Assembly (NCBI RefSeq): GCF_001421165.1
Contig: NZ_LMKB01000005.1
Coordinates: 985,679 to 1,049,678, forward strand
DNA length: 64,000 nucleotides
Source of the DNA: Frigoribacterium sp. Leaf8
Lineage (GTDB): Bacteria; Actinomycetota; Actinomycetes; Actinomycetales; Microbacteriaceae
Direction: 5' to 3'
How positions within the stretch are numbered: position 1 is the first letter of the stretch; the number at the start of each line of letters is the position of its first letter. The position numbers and the translations under genes are program-made. Below the pieces are notes generated by a model. It was not told the origin of the DNA. It did not search any database and saw only the letters and a program-made list of their open reading frames with translations. Below are positions 17,012 to 26,082 of this stretch, piece by piece.

Positions 17012-18478
17012 CTACTGGACGGCGGAGGTGAGGCGGGCGACGTTGTCGAGGACCTTCGAGCGGAAGGGCCGCACGAGCCAGTCGTCGAGGAATAGTTCGC
17101 GGCTCGAGGCGCGGTAGGTCTGCTCGACCTCGCGCAGCCGTTCGACGAACTCGCGTCCACGCACCATGACCGAGATCTCGAGGTTGAGGCTGAACGACCG
17201 CATGTCCATGTTGCTGGAGCCGATGACCGCGACCTCGTCGTCGATCGAGAAGTGCTTGGCGTGCAGGACGGTCGGCGAGCGGTACAGGAAGATGCGGACC
17301 CCCGACCGCAGCAGGGCCTCGTAGTAGGAACGCTGCGCGTGGTAGACCACCGGCTGGTCGCCGATCTCGCTGACGAAGAGCTGCACCTCGAGCCCGCGCT
17401 GGGCCGCGGTCGTCACGGCGTAGAGCATCGACTCGTCGGGCACGAAGTAGGGGCTGGTGATGATGATGCGCTCCTGCGCGCTGTAGAGCAGCGAGTTGAA
17501 CAACCGCAGGTTGTTCTCGCCGTCGAAGCCCGGCCCGCTCGGCACCACCTGACAGTCGATCGTCTCGAGCCGGTCGGCCGTGTGCACGGGGTCGGTCTCG
17601 CGGAGCAGCAACTCGTCGGTCTCGCTGTACCAGTCGGTGACGAACAGCGCGTTGATGCCGGCGACGATGGGGCCCTCGAAGCGGACCATGAAGTCCTTCC
17701 ACTCGAGGCCTCGGCGCTTGTTCTTGCGTTTCTGGTAGCTCTTGTCGACCATGTTCTGCGAGCCCGTGAAGGCCACCCGACCGTCGATCACGAGGAGCTT
17801 GCGGTGGTTGCGCAGATCGGGCCGCTGGTACTTGCCCCGCAGCGGCAGCACGGGCAGCATGAGCTGCCACTCCACGCCCATCGCGTCCAACCGGCGTCGG
17901 GCCTTGCGGTACCCCGGGTACCCGCGGCTGGCGATGTGGTCCATGAGCAGACGGACCGTGACGCCCCGTCGACGGGCGTTCTCGAGCGCCAGGAAGAACG
18001 GCTCGGTCGTGCGGTCGAGGCTCGTGATGTAGAACTCGGCGTGGACGTAGCGGTGGGCCCCGTCGACGGCCTCGACCATCGCGGCCATGGATTCGTCGTA
18101 GTCGGTGTGCATCTCACCGGTGTTGCCGCCGACGAGCGGCATCGCACCGAGCGTGCGGTTGAGTTCGACCACCGAGTCGAGCCAGGCCGGCCACGGGTGG
18201 TCGCGCTTGACGCGCTCCATGCCCTCGGTCGTCTCGATGATGTACTTGTTGATCTCGGTCTGCTTCTCACGACGACGCGCGGGCAGCTTGGTGCTGCCGA
18301 TCAACAAGAAGAGGACGAACCCGACGTACGGGATCAGGAAGATCGCGAGCAACCACGCGGTGGCCGTCTGGGGCCGCCTGTTGATCGGGACGTAGACGAT
18401 CGCGAACACCCGGATGGCGATGTCGAGCACGATGCCGAGAACGGCGATCGTCGGCGCCACCCAGGCGGGTTCGACCAT
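17012..18478 (-). CDS. cls: Cardiolipin synthase
   Basis: Membrane enzyme of the phospholipase D superfamily, 488 residues, condensing phosphatidylglycerol (or using CDP-diacylglycerol) to make cardiolipin. Two N-terminal membrane segments lie at about 8-30 and 40-62 (PLDc_N region). The two HKD motifs are NHRKLLVIDG near 226 and HAKHFSIDDE near 405, followed by GSQNMVDKSY and GSSNMDMRSF. All catalytic residues are intact. The ATG start has GAGG about 8 bases upstream. It stands alone, 35 bp after the yajQ stop. Confidence 0.93.
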   Translation of the reverse strand: MVEPAWVAPTIAVLGIVLDIAIRVFAIVYVPINRRPQTATAWLLAIFLIPYVGFVLFLLIGSTKLPARRREKQTEINKYIIETTEGMERVKRDHPWPAWLDSVVELNRTLGAMPLVGGNTGEMHTDYDESMAAMVEAVDGAHRYVHAEFYITSLDRTTEPFFLALENARRRGVTVRLLMDHIASRGYPGYRKARRRLDAMGVEWQLMLPVLPLRGKYQRPDLRNHRKLLVIDGRVAFTGSQNMVDKSYQKRKNKRRGLEWKDFMVRFEGPIVAGINALFVTDWYSETDELLLRETDPVHTADRLETIDCQVVPSGPGFDGENNLRLFNSLLYSAQERIIITSPYFVPDESMLYAVTTAAQRGLEVQLFVSEIGDQPVVYHAQRSYYEALLRSGVRIFLYRSPTVLHAKHFSIDDEVAVIGSSNMDMRSFSLNLEISVMVRGREFVERLREVEQTYRASSRELFLDDWLVRPFRSKVLDNVARLTSAVQ

Positions 18479-18512
18479 GGACGGGACCTCGGAGTCGTGA
18501 GCCGCGCGGTGA

Positions 18513-19001
18513 CTAGCGGAAGTTGACGAACTGCAGGTCGACGTCGAGGTCGGCCTTCTTCAACAGCGCCATGGTCGCCTGCAGATCGTCACGGCTCTTG
18601 GACTGCACGCGCAGTTCGTCGCCCTGGATCTGGCTCTTCACGCTCTTCGGGCCCTCGTCGCGGATGATCTTGCCGATCTTCTTCGCTGCGTCCTGCTCGA
18701 TGCCCTGCTTGAGGGACGCCTCGATGCGGTACTCCTTGCCGCTGGCGAAGGGCTCGCCGACGTCGAGGTGCTTGAGGCTGATGCTGCGCTTGATGAACTT
18801 CGACTCGAGCACGTCGAGCACGGCCTTGACGCGTTCTTCGGTGGCGGCCTTGAGCAGCAGCTTCTCGCCGCTCCAGTCGACCGAGGCGCCGACACCCTTG
18901 AAGTCGTAGCGCTGCTCGATCTCTTTCTGCGCCTGGTGGAGGGCGTTGTCGGCCTCCATCTTGTCGACCTTGCTGACCACGTCGAAGGAACTGTCTGCCA
19001 T
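18513..19001 (-). CDS. yajQ: YajQ family nucleotide-binding protein (UPF0234)
   Basis: Conserved protein of 162 residues. It begins [20 protein letters not shown] and contains [13 protein letters not shown] and [15 protein letters not shown], all typical of YajQ. Some homologues bind c-di-GMP (Xanthomonas) or nucleotides; the role in actinobacteria is not established. The ATG at 19001 matches the family start better than the in-frame upstream ATG, and TATGGT lies seven bases upstream. Confidence 0.93.
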   Translation of the reverse strand: MADSSFDVVSKVDKMEADNALHQAQKEIEQRYDFKGVGASVDWSGEKLLLKAATEERVKAVLDVLESKFIKRSISLKHLDVGEPFASGKEYRIEASLKQGIEQDAAKKIGKIIRDEGPKSVKSQIQGDELRVQSKSRDDLQATMALLKKADLDVDLQFVNFR

Positions 19002-19042
19002 GGGGACCACCATACCGACGACCGACGAGGTCGGTGACGACC

Positions 19043-19088
19043 GCGCGCCTCCTCGGTTCCCCCGTCGAGGGGAGCCGAGGAGGCGCGC
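19043..19088 (-). terminator. Terminator built from an inverted pair of the dispersed motif
   Basis: GCGCGCCTCCTCGG (19043-19056) and CCGAGGAGGCGCGC (19075-19088) pair perfectly, and the stem extends through TTCCCC/GGGGAG. It lies between fprA and yajQ, so it should end the fprA transcript. Both arms contain the AGGAGGCGCG motif repeated across the window. Confidence 0.85.
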
Positions 19089-19106
19089 TGCGGGCGACCG
19101 AGGACG

Positions 19107-20489
19107 TCAGGCGGGCGTCGTCTCCGTCTCGACGGCGCGCGAGACGCGCACCATCTCGTCACGCTCCACGACCTTGACCCGGGCACGCTCGTGCTCGTGG
19201 GCCCCGCCGAGGGCGATCTCGTGCCCGTCGAGACGGTGCCAGCCCTCGAGGTCGGTGTACTCGACGCCGCGCTGCTCGAGCAGGGCCGGGATGGCCTCGT
19301 CGGACGGGTCGACCGGCTGCCACCAGCTGGCCTGGTCGTTGATGAGGTGCTTGACGGTCTCCATCGCGTCGCTCTTGGTGTGCCCGATGAGGCCGACGGG
19401 GCCGCGCTTGATCCAGCCGGTGGCGTAGACGCCGGGGACGATCTGGTTGTCGTCGTCCATCACCTGGCCCTCGTGGTTCGGGATCACGCCACGACGCTCG
19501 TCGAACGGGATGCCGTCGAGCGGAGAGCCGAAGTAGCCGACCGCGCGGTAGATGGCCCGGATCGGCACGTCGCGGAGCTCGCCCGTGCCCTCGACGCCGC
19601 CCTGCCCGTCGGGCCGGGTGCGCTCGTACCGGAAGGCCGCGACGCGACCGTCGGCATCGCCGACGACCTCGACGGGCTTGGCGTAGAAGTGCAGGTGCAG
19701 GCGACGCGACGCCGTCCCCACCTCGCGCTGGCGCCACTGGTTCAGCACCTTGTCGATGACGAACACCTGCTTGTTGGTCGCGATGGCCGTCTTGGACGCC
19801 TCGTCGTGGTCGAAGTCCTCGTCGTAGACGATCATGTCGACGTCACGCACCTCGCCCAGCTCGCGGAGCTCGAGCGGCGTGAACTTGACCTGGGCCGGGC
19901 CCCGGCGTCCGAAGACGTGCACGTCGGTGATCGAGGACTGCTTGAGGCCCGCGTAGACGTTGTCGGGGATCTCGGTGGGCAACAGGTCGTCGGCGTGCTT
20001 GGCCAGGATGCGGGACACGTCGAGCGCGACGTTGCCGACGCCGACGACGGCGACCGACGTCGCGTCGAGCGGCCAGGTGCGGGGGAAGTCGGGGTGACCG
20101 TCGAACCAGCTGACGAAGTCGGCCGCGCCGTAGCTGCCCTCGAGGTCGATGCCGGGGATGTCGAGGTCGGCGTCCTTGATGGCACCGGTCGAGAAGATGA
20201 CGGCGTTGTAGTGCTTGCGCAGGTCGTCCAGCCCGATGTCGACGCCGTAGCGGACGTTGCCGAAGACCCTGATGTCGCCGCTGTCGAGCACGTCGCGCAG
20301 CGCGTTGACGATGCCCTTGATGCGGGGGTGGTCGGGGGCGACGCCGTAGCGCACGAGACCGTAGGGGGCCGGCAGCTGCTCGAAGAGGTCGATCGAGACG
20401 TCGAAGGCCTTCTCGGCCTTCGCGAGGATGTCGGCGGCGTAGATGCCGGCCGGTCCGGCGCCGACGATGGCCAGTCGCAAGGTGGTCAC
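19107..20489 (-). CDS. fprA: FAD-dependent ferredoxin-NADP reductase, FprA type
   Basis: Adrenodoxin-reductase-like flavoprotein of 460 residues. FAD site AIVGAGPAGIYAADILAKA at about 7-25, NADP site VVGVGNVALDVSRILAKH near 151, and the C-terminal ATGWIKRGPVGLIGHTKSDA near 365 that binds FAD. It transfers electrons between NADPH and ferredoxins. The same gene sits near menaquinone genes in mycobacteria. The GTG start has AGGGAG about five bases upstream, and TAGGGA there could also act as a -10. Confidence 0.93.
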   Translation of the reverse strand: MTTLRLAIVGAGPAGIYAADILAKAEKAFDVSIDLFEQLPAPYGLVRYGVAPDHPRIKGIVNALRDVLDSGDIRVFGNVRYGVDIGLDDLRKHYNAVIFSTGAIKDADLDIPGIDLEGSYGAADFVSWFDGHPDFPRTWPLDATSVAVVGVGNVALDVSRILAKHADDLLPTEIPDNVYAGLKQSSITDVHVFGRRGPAQVKFTPLELRELGEVRDVDMIVYDEDFDHDEASKTAIATNKQVFVIDKVLNQWRQREVGTASRRLHLHFYAKPVEVVGDADGRVAAFRYERTRPDGQGGVEGTGELRDVPIRAIYRAVGYFGSPLDGIPFDERRGVIPNHEGQVMDDDNQIVPGVYATGWIKRGPVGLIGHTKSDAMETVKHLINDQASWWQPVDPSDEAIPALLEQRGVEYTDLEGWHRLDGHEIALGGAHEHERARVKVVERDEMVRVSRAVETETTPA

Positions 20490-20562
20490 GGGTTCTCCCT
20501 AGATCTGGGGTGGCTCGGCGGGGCCGGCCGGTTGGACGATGGTGCTCGAGGACGAGACGGAC

Positions 20563-20574
20563 GAGGAGGCGCGG
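20563..20574 (+). repeat. Copy of the dispersed motif just past the polyprenyl synthase stop
   Basis: GAGGAGGCGCGG in the 91-bp gap between fprA and the polyprenyl diphosphate synthase gene, 6 bp from the latter's stop. Confidence 0.6.
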
Positions 20575-20580
20575 CGCCGG

Positions 20581-21720
20581 TCAGGCGGACCGCTCGACCA
20601 CGCGGTCGGCGAAGCGGGTGAGCGCCTTCTTCACGGGCCCGTCGGGCAGCGGGGACAGGGCGTCGAGGGCCTCGCGGGCCCACCGGTGAGCCTCGACCCG
20701 GGTGCGTTCGGTGACCTCGTGCTGACGGACGCGTCGGACCAGGTCGGCGAACTCGTCGTCGAGGTGGGCCGTCGCGTCGGCGAGCGACGCCGACGTGCCG
20801 CCCTCGAGGTTCGGTTCACCGCTCGACCCGTGGGCCGCGGCACGCGTGGCGTCGACGATGCGGTCGATCTCGGACAACAGCGACGACGCCTCGAGGTCGG
20901 CCTGCGCCAGCTGCCGCAGGTACAGCACCGGGAGCGTGACGACGCCGGCCCGCAGGTCGGTGCCGGCCTTCTTGCCGGTCTCCGCGGGCTGGTCGGACAG
21001 GTCGATGACGTCGTCGATCAGCTGGAAGGCGATGCCGATCTTCTCACCGAACTCGGCGACGGGGGCGAGGTACTCACGCGGTGCCCCGCTGAACATGACG
21101 CCGGCGCGAGCGGCGGTCGAGATGAGCGACCCCGTCTTGTCGGCGAGCACGTCGATGTAGTGGGCGATCGGGTCGTCGCCTTCTCGTGGGCCGACCGTCT
21201 CGTGGAGCTGACCGAGGCAGAGCCGTTCGAAGGTCTCGGCCTGGAGCAGGATGGCCTCTTGGCCGAGCCCCGACACGATGGTGCTGGCCCGGGCGAACAG
21301 CAGGTCGCCGGCGAGGATCGCGACGTTGTTGCCCCACACCGTCTGGGCGCTGGGGACGCCGCGACGCATCTGCGCCTCGTCCATGACGTCGTCGTGGTAG
21401 AGCGAGGCGAGGTGGGTGATCTCGGTGGCCTGCGCCGAGGCGACGATCCCGGGGGTCGCGCCGTCGCCCAGCTGGGCGATGAGCAGCGTCAGCGTCGGCC
21501 GGACGCGCTTGCCGCCGGCCGCGAGGAGGTAGCGCGTCGTGGCGTCGGCGATGTCGTCGGCGAAGGCGATCTCGCGCAGCAACCCCTCTTCGACGAGCTC
21601 GAGCCCGTCGTCGACCGCGGCCACGAAACGACGCTCGGTCGGCGTGGCGAACAGCTTCTCGCCGAGGCCGAGCGAACGACCCAGCGAGTTGCGCTGCGCA
21701 GGAGGGGCGCCGGCGTTCAC
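20581..21720 (-). CDS. Long-chain polyprenyl diphosphate synthase
   Basis: Trans-isoprenyl diphosphate synthase of 379 residues making the menaquinone side-chain precursor. The first Asp-rich motif is YHDDVMDEAQMRRG near residue 105 and the second is FQLIDDVIDLSD near 230; GGKRVRP near 62 is the IPP-binding region. The GTG start overlaps the menG stop by 4 bp, so the two are co-translated, matching their joint role in menaquinone synthesis. Chain length cannot be read reliably. Confidence 0.92.
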   Translation of the reverse strand: MNAGAPPAQRNSLGRSLGLGEKLFATPTERRFVAAVDDGLELVEEGLLREIAFADDIADATTRYLLAAGGKRVRPTLTLLIAQLGDGATPGIVASAQATEITHLASLYHDDVMDEAQMRRGVPSAQTVWGNNVAILAGDLLFARASTIVSGLGQEAILLQAETFERLCLGQLHETVGPREGDDPIAHYIDVLADKTGSLISTAARAGVMFSGAPREYLAPVAEFGEKIGIAFQLIDDVIDLSDQPAETGKKAGTDLRAGVVTLPVLYLRQLAQADLEASSLLSEIDRIVDATRAAAHGSSGEPNLEGGTSASLADATAHLDDEFADLVRRVRQHEVTERTRVEAHRWAREALDALSPLPDGPVKKALTRFADRVVERSA

Positions 21721-22457
21721 GACGTGGCCCGCTTCGACCGCGAGGAGGAGCGCGCGGCGCCCGACGCCGGCTTGCGACCCCGGTGCAGGGCGACGATGCC
21801 GAAGCTGAGGTCGCGGTGGGCGACGCGGGTGAACCCGGCGCCGCGGATCCACTGGCTGAGGACCTGCTGCTCCGGCCACTGCTCGATGGACTCGGCCAGG
21901 TACGAGTAGGCCGGGCCGTTGCTGCTGGTGACCTTGGCGACGAGGGGCATGCCGTACTTGAGGTAGGCCCGGTAGGCGGCGCGCAGGAGACCGAACGGCG
22001 GAGTGGAGAACTCGCAGACGACGAGGCGGCCACCGGGCTTGAGCACGCGGTTCATCTCGGCCAGCGCGACCTTGGGCCGGTTCACGTTGCGCAGCCCGAA
22101 CGAGATGGTGACGGCGTCGAACGTGTCGTCGTCGAAGGGCAGCGACTCGGCGTTGCCTTCGACGAACTCGAGCTCGGGGTGGCGTTCGCGGCCGACCTCG
22201 ACCATGCCCTTCGAGAAGTCGAGGGCGACGACCTCGGCACCCCGCTGCGCTATGGCCGCCGAGCTGGTGCCCGTGCCGGCTGCGATGTCGAGGACCTTGT
22301 CGGCCGGACCGGCACCGATCGCCTTCACGGTGGCGATGCGCCACAGGACGGCGTTGCCCGCCGAGAGCACGTCGTTCGTGCGGTCGTAATGGCGCGCGAC
22401 GCCGTCGAACATCGAGGCGACCTCGTCGGGTTGCTTGTTCATGTCGGCCTTGGTCAC
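21717..22457 (-). CDS. menG: Demethylmenaquinone methyltransferase
   Basis: SAM-dependent C-methyltransferase of 246 residues catalysing the last step of menaquinone synthesis (UbiE/MenG family). Signature stretches are MFDGVARHYDRTNDVLS near residue 16, VLDIAAGTGTSS near 55 and ISFGLRNVNRP near 120. The GTG at 22457 has TAGGAT eight bases upstream, fitting a leaderless transcript; an ATG five codons later is the alternative. It is divergent from menF across a 52-bp shared promoter region. Confidence 0.94.
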   Translation of the reverse strand: MTKADMNKQPDEVASMFDGVARHYDRTNDVLSAGNAVLWRIATVKAIGAGPADKVLDIAAGTGTSSAAIAQRGAEVVALDFSKGMVEVGRERHPELEFVEGNAESLPFDDDTFDAVTISFGLRNVNRPKVALAEMNRVLKPGGRLVVCEFSTPPFGLLRAAYRAYLKYGMPLVAKVTSSNGPAYSYLAESIEQWPEQQVLSQWIRGAGFTRVAHRDLSFGIVALHRGRKPASGAARSSSRSKRATS

Positions 22458-22509
22458 GATGGTGGATCCTACCGTCAAGCACTGGGGGTGTCCCGAGTAG
22501 GGTCGACGA
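22458..22509. promoter_or_regulatory. Divergent menG/menF promoters
   Basis: TAGGAT on the minus strand (eight bases before menG) and TAGGGT at 22498-22503 (six bases before menF) fit extended leaderless -10 elements. The two transcripts would diverge from about 50 bp, allowing joint control of menaquinone genes. Confidence 0.65.
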
Positions 22510-23742
22510 GTGAAGTCCCCCGCGTCCCGCGCTCCGTCACTCGCCGTCCGCACCACGCGAATCGACCACGTCAGCCCGTTGCTCGACGTCGTCGACCGGG
22601 CGCGTCCGCTGGTCTTCGTCCGCGGCGGGGCGGGCATGGCGGGCGTCGGCGAGGCCCTCCGTCTCGAGTTCTCCGGGCCCGACCGCATGACCGAGGCCGC
22701 CGACGCCTGGCGTGCCGTGGCGGCCTCCGCCACGGTGCACGACGAGGTCGGCGTGCCCGGTACCGGGTTGGTCGCGTTCGGCTCGTTCGCGTTCGACGAC
22801 GAGTCCGCCGAGACGAGCGTGCTGATCGTCCCGAGCATCGTCATCGGACGGCGCGACGGGGTCGCCTGGATCACGAGGGTGGACGACGCCGAGCTGCCCG
22901 CGGGGAAGCCGGTCGGCGCCTCCGTCCGCCTCTCGCTGGCCGACGGCGCCCTCGACGCCGACGGCTACGCGACGGCCGTGGCCCGGGCCGTCGACGCCAT
23001 CGGCACCGGTCGGGTCAGCAAGGTCGTGCTCGCACGCGACCTCGTGGGCACGTTGCCCCCCGAGGCCGACCTGCGCCTCGTCGCCGCCACCCTGCTCACC
23101 GCCTACCCCGACTGCTACGCCTTCGCCGTCGACGGACTGATCGGGGCCAGCCCCGAGACGCTCGTCAAGTCCGAACGGGGCGAGGTGTCGGCCCGGGTCC
23201 TCGCCGGAAGCGCGGCCCGTGGCGTCGACGCGGCCACCGACGAGCAGGCCGCCCTCGCCCTGGCGACGTCTCCGAAGGACCTCGACGAACACGCCTTCGC
23301 CCTGCGCAGCCTGTTGCTGTCGCTCGGACCGCACGCCCGGGACGTCGTGACGGGCGAGCAGCCCTTCACCCTGCGCCTCCCCAACCTCTGGCACCTGGCC
23401 AGCGACGTGCGGGGCCGCCTGACCGACGGGTCGAGCTCGCTCGACCTCATCGCCTCGCTGCACCCGACGGCGGCCGTCGCCGGCACCCCGACGCAGGAGG
23501 CGCTGGCCCTGATCCGAGAACTCGAACCGTTCGACCGTGGTCGCTACGCGGGGCCCGTCGGCTGGGTCGGTGCCGACGGCGACGGCGAGTGGGCCATCGC
23601 CCTCCGGTGTGCCCAGGTCGACCGGGACGGCTCGGTGCGGGCGTTCGCGGGGGCCGGCGTCGTCGCCGAGTCCGTGCCCGAGAGGGAGGTGGCCGAGACG
23701 GCCATGAAGTTCCGCCCCGTGGTCGACGCCTTCAGCCGATGA
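22510..23742 (+). CDS. menF: Isochorismate synthase
   Basis: Chorismate-utilising enzyme of 410 residues producing isochorismate for menaquinone. The catalytic Lys lies in RVSKVVLARDL near 175, and the C-terminal Mg/chorismate-binding half has LHPTAAVAGTPTQEAL near 320, GRYAGPVGWVG near 345 and GAGVVAESVPEREVAET near 380. The start codon is GTG. The stop overlaps the ATG of an MFS transporter (ATGA). Confidence 0.93.
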   Translation: MKSPASRAPSLAVRTTRIDHVSPLLDVVDRARPLVFVRGGAGMAGVGEALRLEFSGPDRMTEAADAWRAVAASATVHDEVGVPGTGLVAFGSFAFDDESAETSVLIVPSIVIGRRDGVAWITRVDDAELPAGKPVGASVRLSLADGALDADGYATAVARAVDAIGTGRVSKVVLARDLVGTLPPEADLRLVAATLLTAYPDCYAFAVDGLIGASPETLVKSERGEVSARVLAGSAARGVDAATDEQAALALATSPKDLDEHAFALRSLLLSLGPHARDVVTGEQPFTLRLPNLWHLASDVRGRLTDGSSSLDLIASLHPTAAVAGTPTQEALALIRELEPFDRGRYAGPVGWVGADGDGEWAIALRCAQVDRDGSVRAFAGAGVVAESVPEREVAETAMKFRPVVDAFSR

Positions 23743-25148
23743 CCGCGCCCGCCCCCGCGACGACGTGGTCGCGTCCGGTCGCCCTCGTCGTGGCGGCCGC
23801 GTTCTTCATGGAGAACCTCGACGCCACCATCCTGTCGACGGCGACCGCCACGATCGCGACCGACTTCGGCGTCCAGCCCGCGCAGCTCGGACTCGCCGTG
23901 ACCGGCTACCTCGTCGCCGTGGCGGCGTTCATCCCGCTGGGCGCCTGGCTCGCCGAACGCTGGGGCGCCCGCCGCGTGTTCCTCGCGGCCGTCGTGCTCT
24001 TCGTCCTCGCCTCGGTCGCCTGTGCCGCGAGCACCGACCTGGTCGCCCTCACGACCTCCCGGGTCGTGCAGGGCTTCGCGGGCAGCATGATGGTGCCGAT
24101 CGGCCGACTGATCGTCCTCCGCAGCACCGAGAAGTCCGAGCTGATCCGGGCCATCGCCTACCTCACCTGGCCCGCGCTCGTGGCTCCGGTCGTCGCGCCG
24201 CTGCTCGGAGGACTGCTCACCGAGCACCTCGGCTGGCAGTGGGTGTTCCTGGTCAACGTCCCGGTCGGCCTCGCGCTGCTCGTGGTCGCCTGGAGGGTCG
24301 TCCCCTCCCCCGAGGTCGGTGACCGCCAGCCTCTCGACCTGGTCGGTCTGGTGCTCGTGGCGGGATCGATCGTGGCACTGGTGCTGGCGTTCGAGCTGCT
24401 CGGCGAGCCCACGACGCTCGTGCCGGGCGTGCTGTTGGCCGTCCTGGCGGTGGTGCTCGGCCTCGTGGCCGTGCGGTGGTTCCGTCGGGCGGCGCACCCG
24501 TTGCTCGACCTCACGGCCTTCCGCATCGGGTCGTTCCGCGTGACGAACCTCAGCGGATCGCTCTACCGGGCCGTCGTGAACGGCATCCCCTTCGTCGTCC
24601 CGCTGCTGCTGCAGGACGGTTTCGGCTGGTCGCCGGTCGAGGCGGGACTCATGCTCATGTGGGTGTTCGTCGGCAACCTGGCCGTCAAACCGTTCACGAC
24701 GCCGCTGCTGAAGCGCTTCCGCGTGGTGCCGATCATCGTCGTCGCGACGGTGGCCCTCGCGGCGACCTTCGTCGCGGCCGCGCTGGTCGGCCCCGACACC
24801 TCGCCGGTCGTCGTGGCGGGGGTGCTGCTGCTCAGCGGCGTCTTCCGGTCCGTGGGCTTCACGGCCTACAACACGCTGCAGTTCGCCGACGTCCCGGCCG
24901 AGATGATCGGGCCCGCCAACGCCATCGCGTCCATCACGAGCCAACTCGCCGTGGGGCTCGGCGTCGCCGCGACGGCGCTGGCCGTCCGCGTGGCCGACCT
25001 CGCGATCTCGACCGACGGCCCGGCACCCGCGGCGTCCGGGTACCAGGCCGCGTTGATCGTGCTGGCCGTGCTGGCCCTGCTCAGCCTCATCGAGGGGCTG
25101 CGGCTGCCCAAGGGGACCGGCGACGCGTTGCGGAGCCGCGCCTCCTAG
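23739..25148 (+). CDS. MFS transporter, DHA2 (EmrB/QacA) family
   Basis: Drug:proton antiporter-like protein of 469 residues with about 14 hydrophobic segments. Family motifs include MENLDATILSTATATIA near residue 20 (motif D1 region), GAWLAERWGARRVFL near 72 and RVVQGFAGSMMVPIGRL near 110. It is translationally coupled to menF, but nothing shows a role in menaquinone metabolism. The 3' end overlaps a copy of the dispersed motif (25137-25146). Confidence 0.9.
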   Translation: MTAPAPATTWSRPVALVVAAAFFMENLDATILSTATATIATDFGVQPAQLGLAVTGYLVAVAAFIPLGAWLAERWGARRVFLAAVVLFVLASVACAASTDLVALTTSRVVQGFAGSMMVPIGRLIVLRSTEKSELIRAIAYLTWPALVAPVVAPLLGGLLTEHLGWQWVFLVNVPVGLALLVVAWRVVPSPEVGDRQPLDLVGLVLVAGSIVALVLAFELLGEPTTLVPGVLLAVLAVVLGLVAVRWFRRAAHPLLDLTAFRIGSFRVTNLSGSLYRAVVNGIPFVVPLLLQDGFGWSPVEAGLMLMWVFVGNLAVKPFTTPLLKRFRVVPIIVVATVALAATFVAAALVGPDTSPVVVAGVLLLSGVFRSVGFTAYNTLQFADVPAEMIGPANAIASITSQLAVGLGVAATALAVRVADLAISTDGPAPAASGYQAALIVLAVLALLSLIEGLRLPKGTGDALRSRAS

Positions 25149-25177
25149 GCTCCTGACCTCGTCGGCCGGTGGGCCGG

Positions 25178-26029
25178 CTACGACGTCGCGAGCTTCGTCT
25201 TCTCGAGCTCGACGTCGAACTGCGCGACGGGCCAGTCGAGCCCGCGCGACGCGAGGGCGTCGATCAGCAGCTTCTGGACGGCGACCCGGGCGTACCACTT
25301 GCGATCGGCCGGCACGACGAACCACGGGGCGGTCCCGGTCGACGTGCGACGGATCGCCGTCTCGTAGGCGTCTTGGTAGTCGTTCCAGACGAGACGCTCC
25401 TCGAGGTCGCCGGGGTTGTACTTCCAGTGCTTGTCGGGGCGGTCGAGTCGGTCCGCGAGGCGTTCCTTCTGCTCGTCGGACGAGATGTGCAGCATCACCT
25501 TGACCAGCGTGGTGCCGTTCGCGACGAGCTCGTCCTCGAACTCGACGATGTCGGCGTACCGCTGTTCGATGTCCTCGGGCGGCGCGAGGCGGCGCACCTT
25601 GCCGATCAGCACGTCCTCGTAGTGCGAGCGGTCGAAGACCCCGATCATGCCGGGGCCGGGCAGCTCGCGCCGCACCCGCCACAGGAAGTCGTGCGCGAGC
25701 TCGTCGGGCGTCGGCGACTTGAAGGCATGGTGCGCGACGCCCTGGGGGTCGACGGCGCCCACGACGTGCCGGACGATGCCGCCCTTGCCGGCGGTGTCCA
25801 TCGCCTGCAGGACCAACAGCACGTTGCCGGTGCTGCCCCCGCTCCGGCTCTGCGCGAACATCTTCTCCTGGAGCTCGCTCAGGGTCTCGCGACCCGACTC
25901 GAGCGCCTGCTGTGCGTACGCCTTGTCACCCGCGAAGCCCGGGGTGGACGAGGTGTCGACGTCGGCGAGCACGAAGCCCTCACCGGCTCGGAGGGACTGG
26001 GAGGGCGGGGTCGTCCACGTCTTGGCCAT
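25178..26029 (-). CDS. ppk2: Polyphosphate kinase 2 family protein
   Basis: PPK2-family phosphotransferase of 283 residues that transfers phosphate between polyphosphate and nucleotides. Walker A-like QAMDTAGKGGIVRHV near residue 75, and FDRSHYEDVLIGKV near 130 with the Walker B Asp. Length and motifs fit the single-domain class III or class I enzymes (AMP/ADP or GDP use); class is not certain. TAGGGT seven bases before the ATG suggests leaderless transcription. Confidence 0.9.
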   Translation of the reverse strand: MAKTWTTPPSQSLRAGEGFVLADVDTSSTPGFAGDKAYAQQALESGRETLSELQEKMFAQSRSGGSTGNVLLVLQAMDTAGKGGIVRHVVGAVDPQGVAHHAFKSPTPDELAHDFLWRVRRELPGPGMIGVFDRSHYEDVLIGKVRRLAPPEDIEQRYADIVEFEDELVANGTTLVKVMLHISSDEQKERLADRLDRPDKHWKYNPGDLEERLVWNDYQDAYETAIRRTSTGTAPWFVVPADRKWYARVAVQKLLIDALASRGLDWPVAQFDVELEKTKLATS

Positions 26030-26082
26030 GCCCTCGACCCTACGACCGAGCGACCCGATCCGCCCTGCCGTGGCGCGGACGC

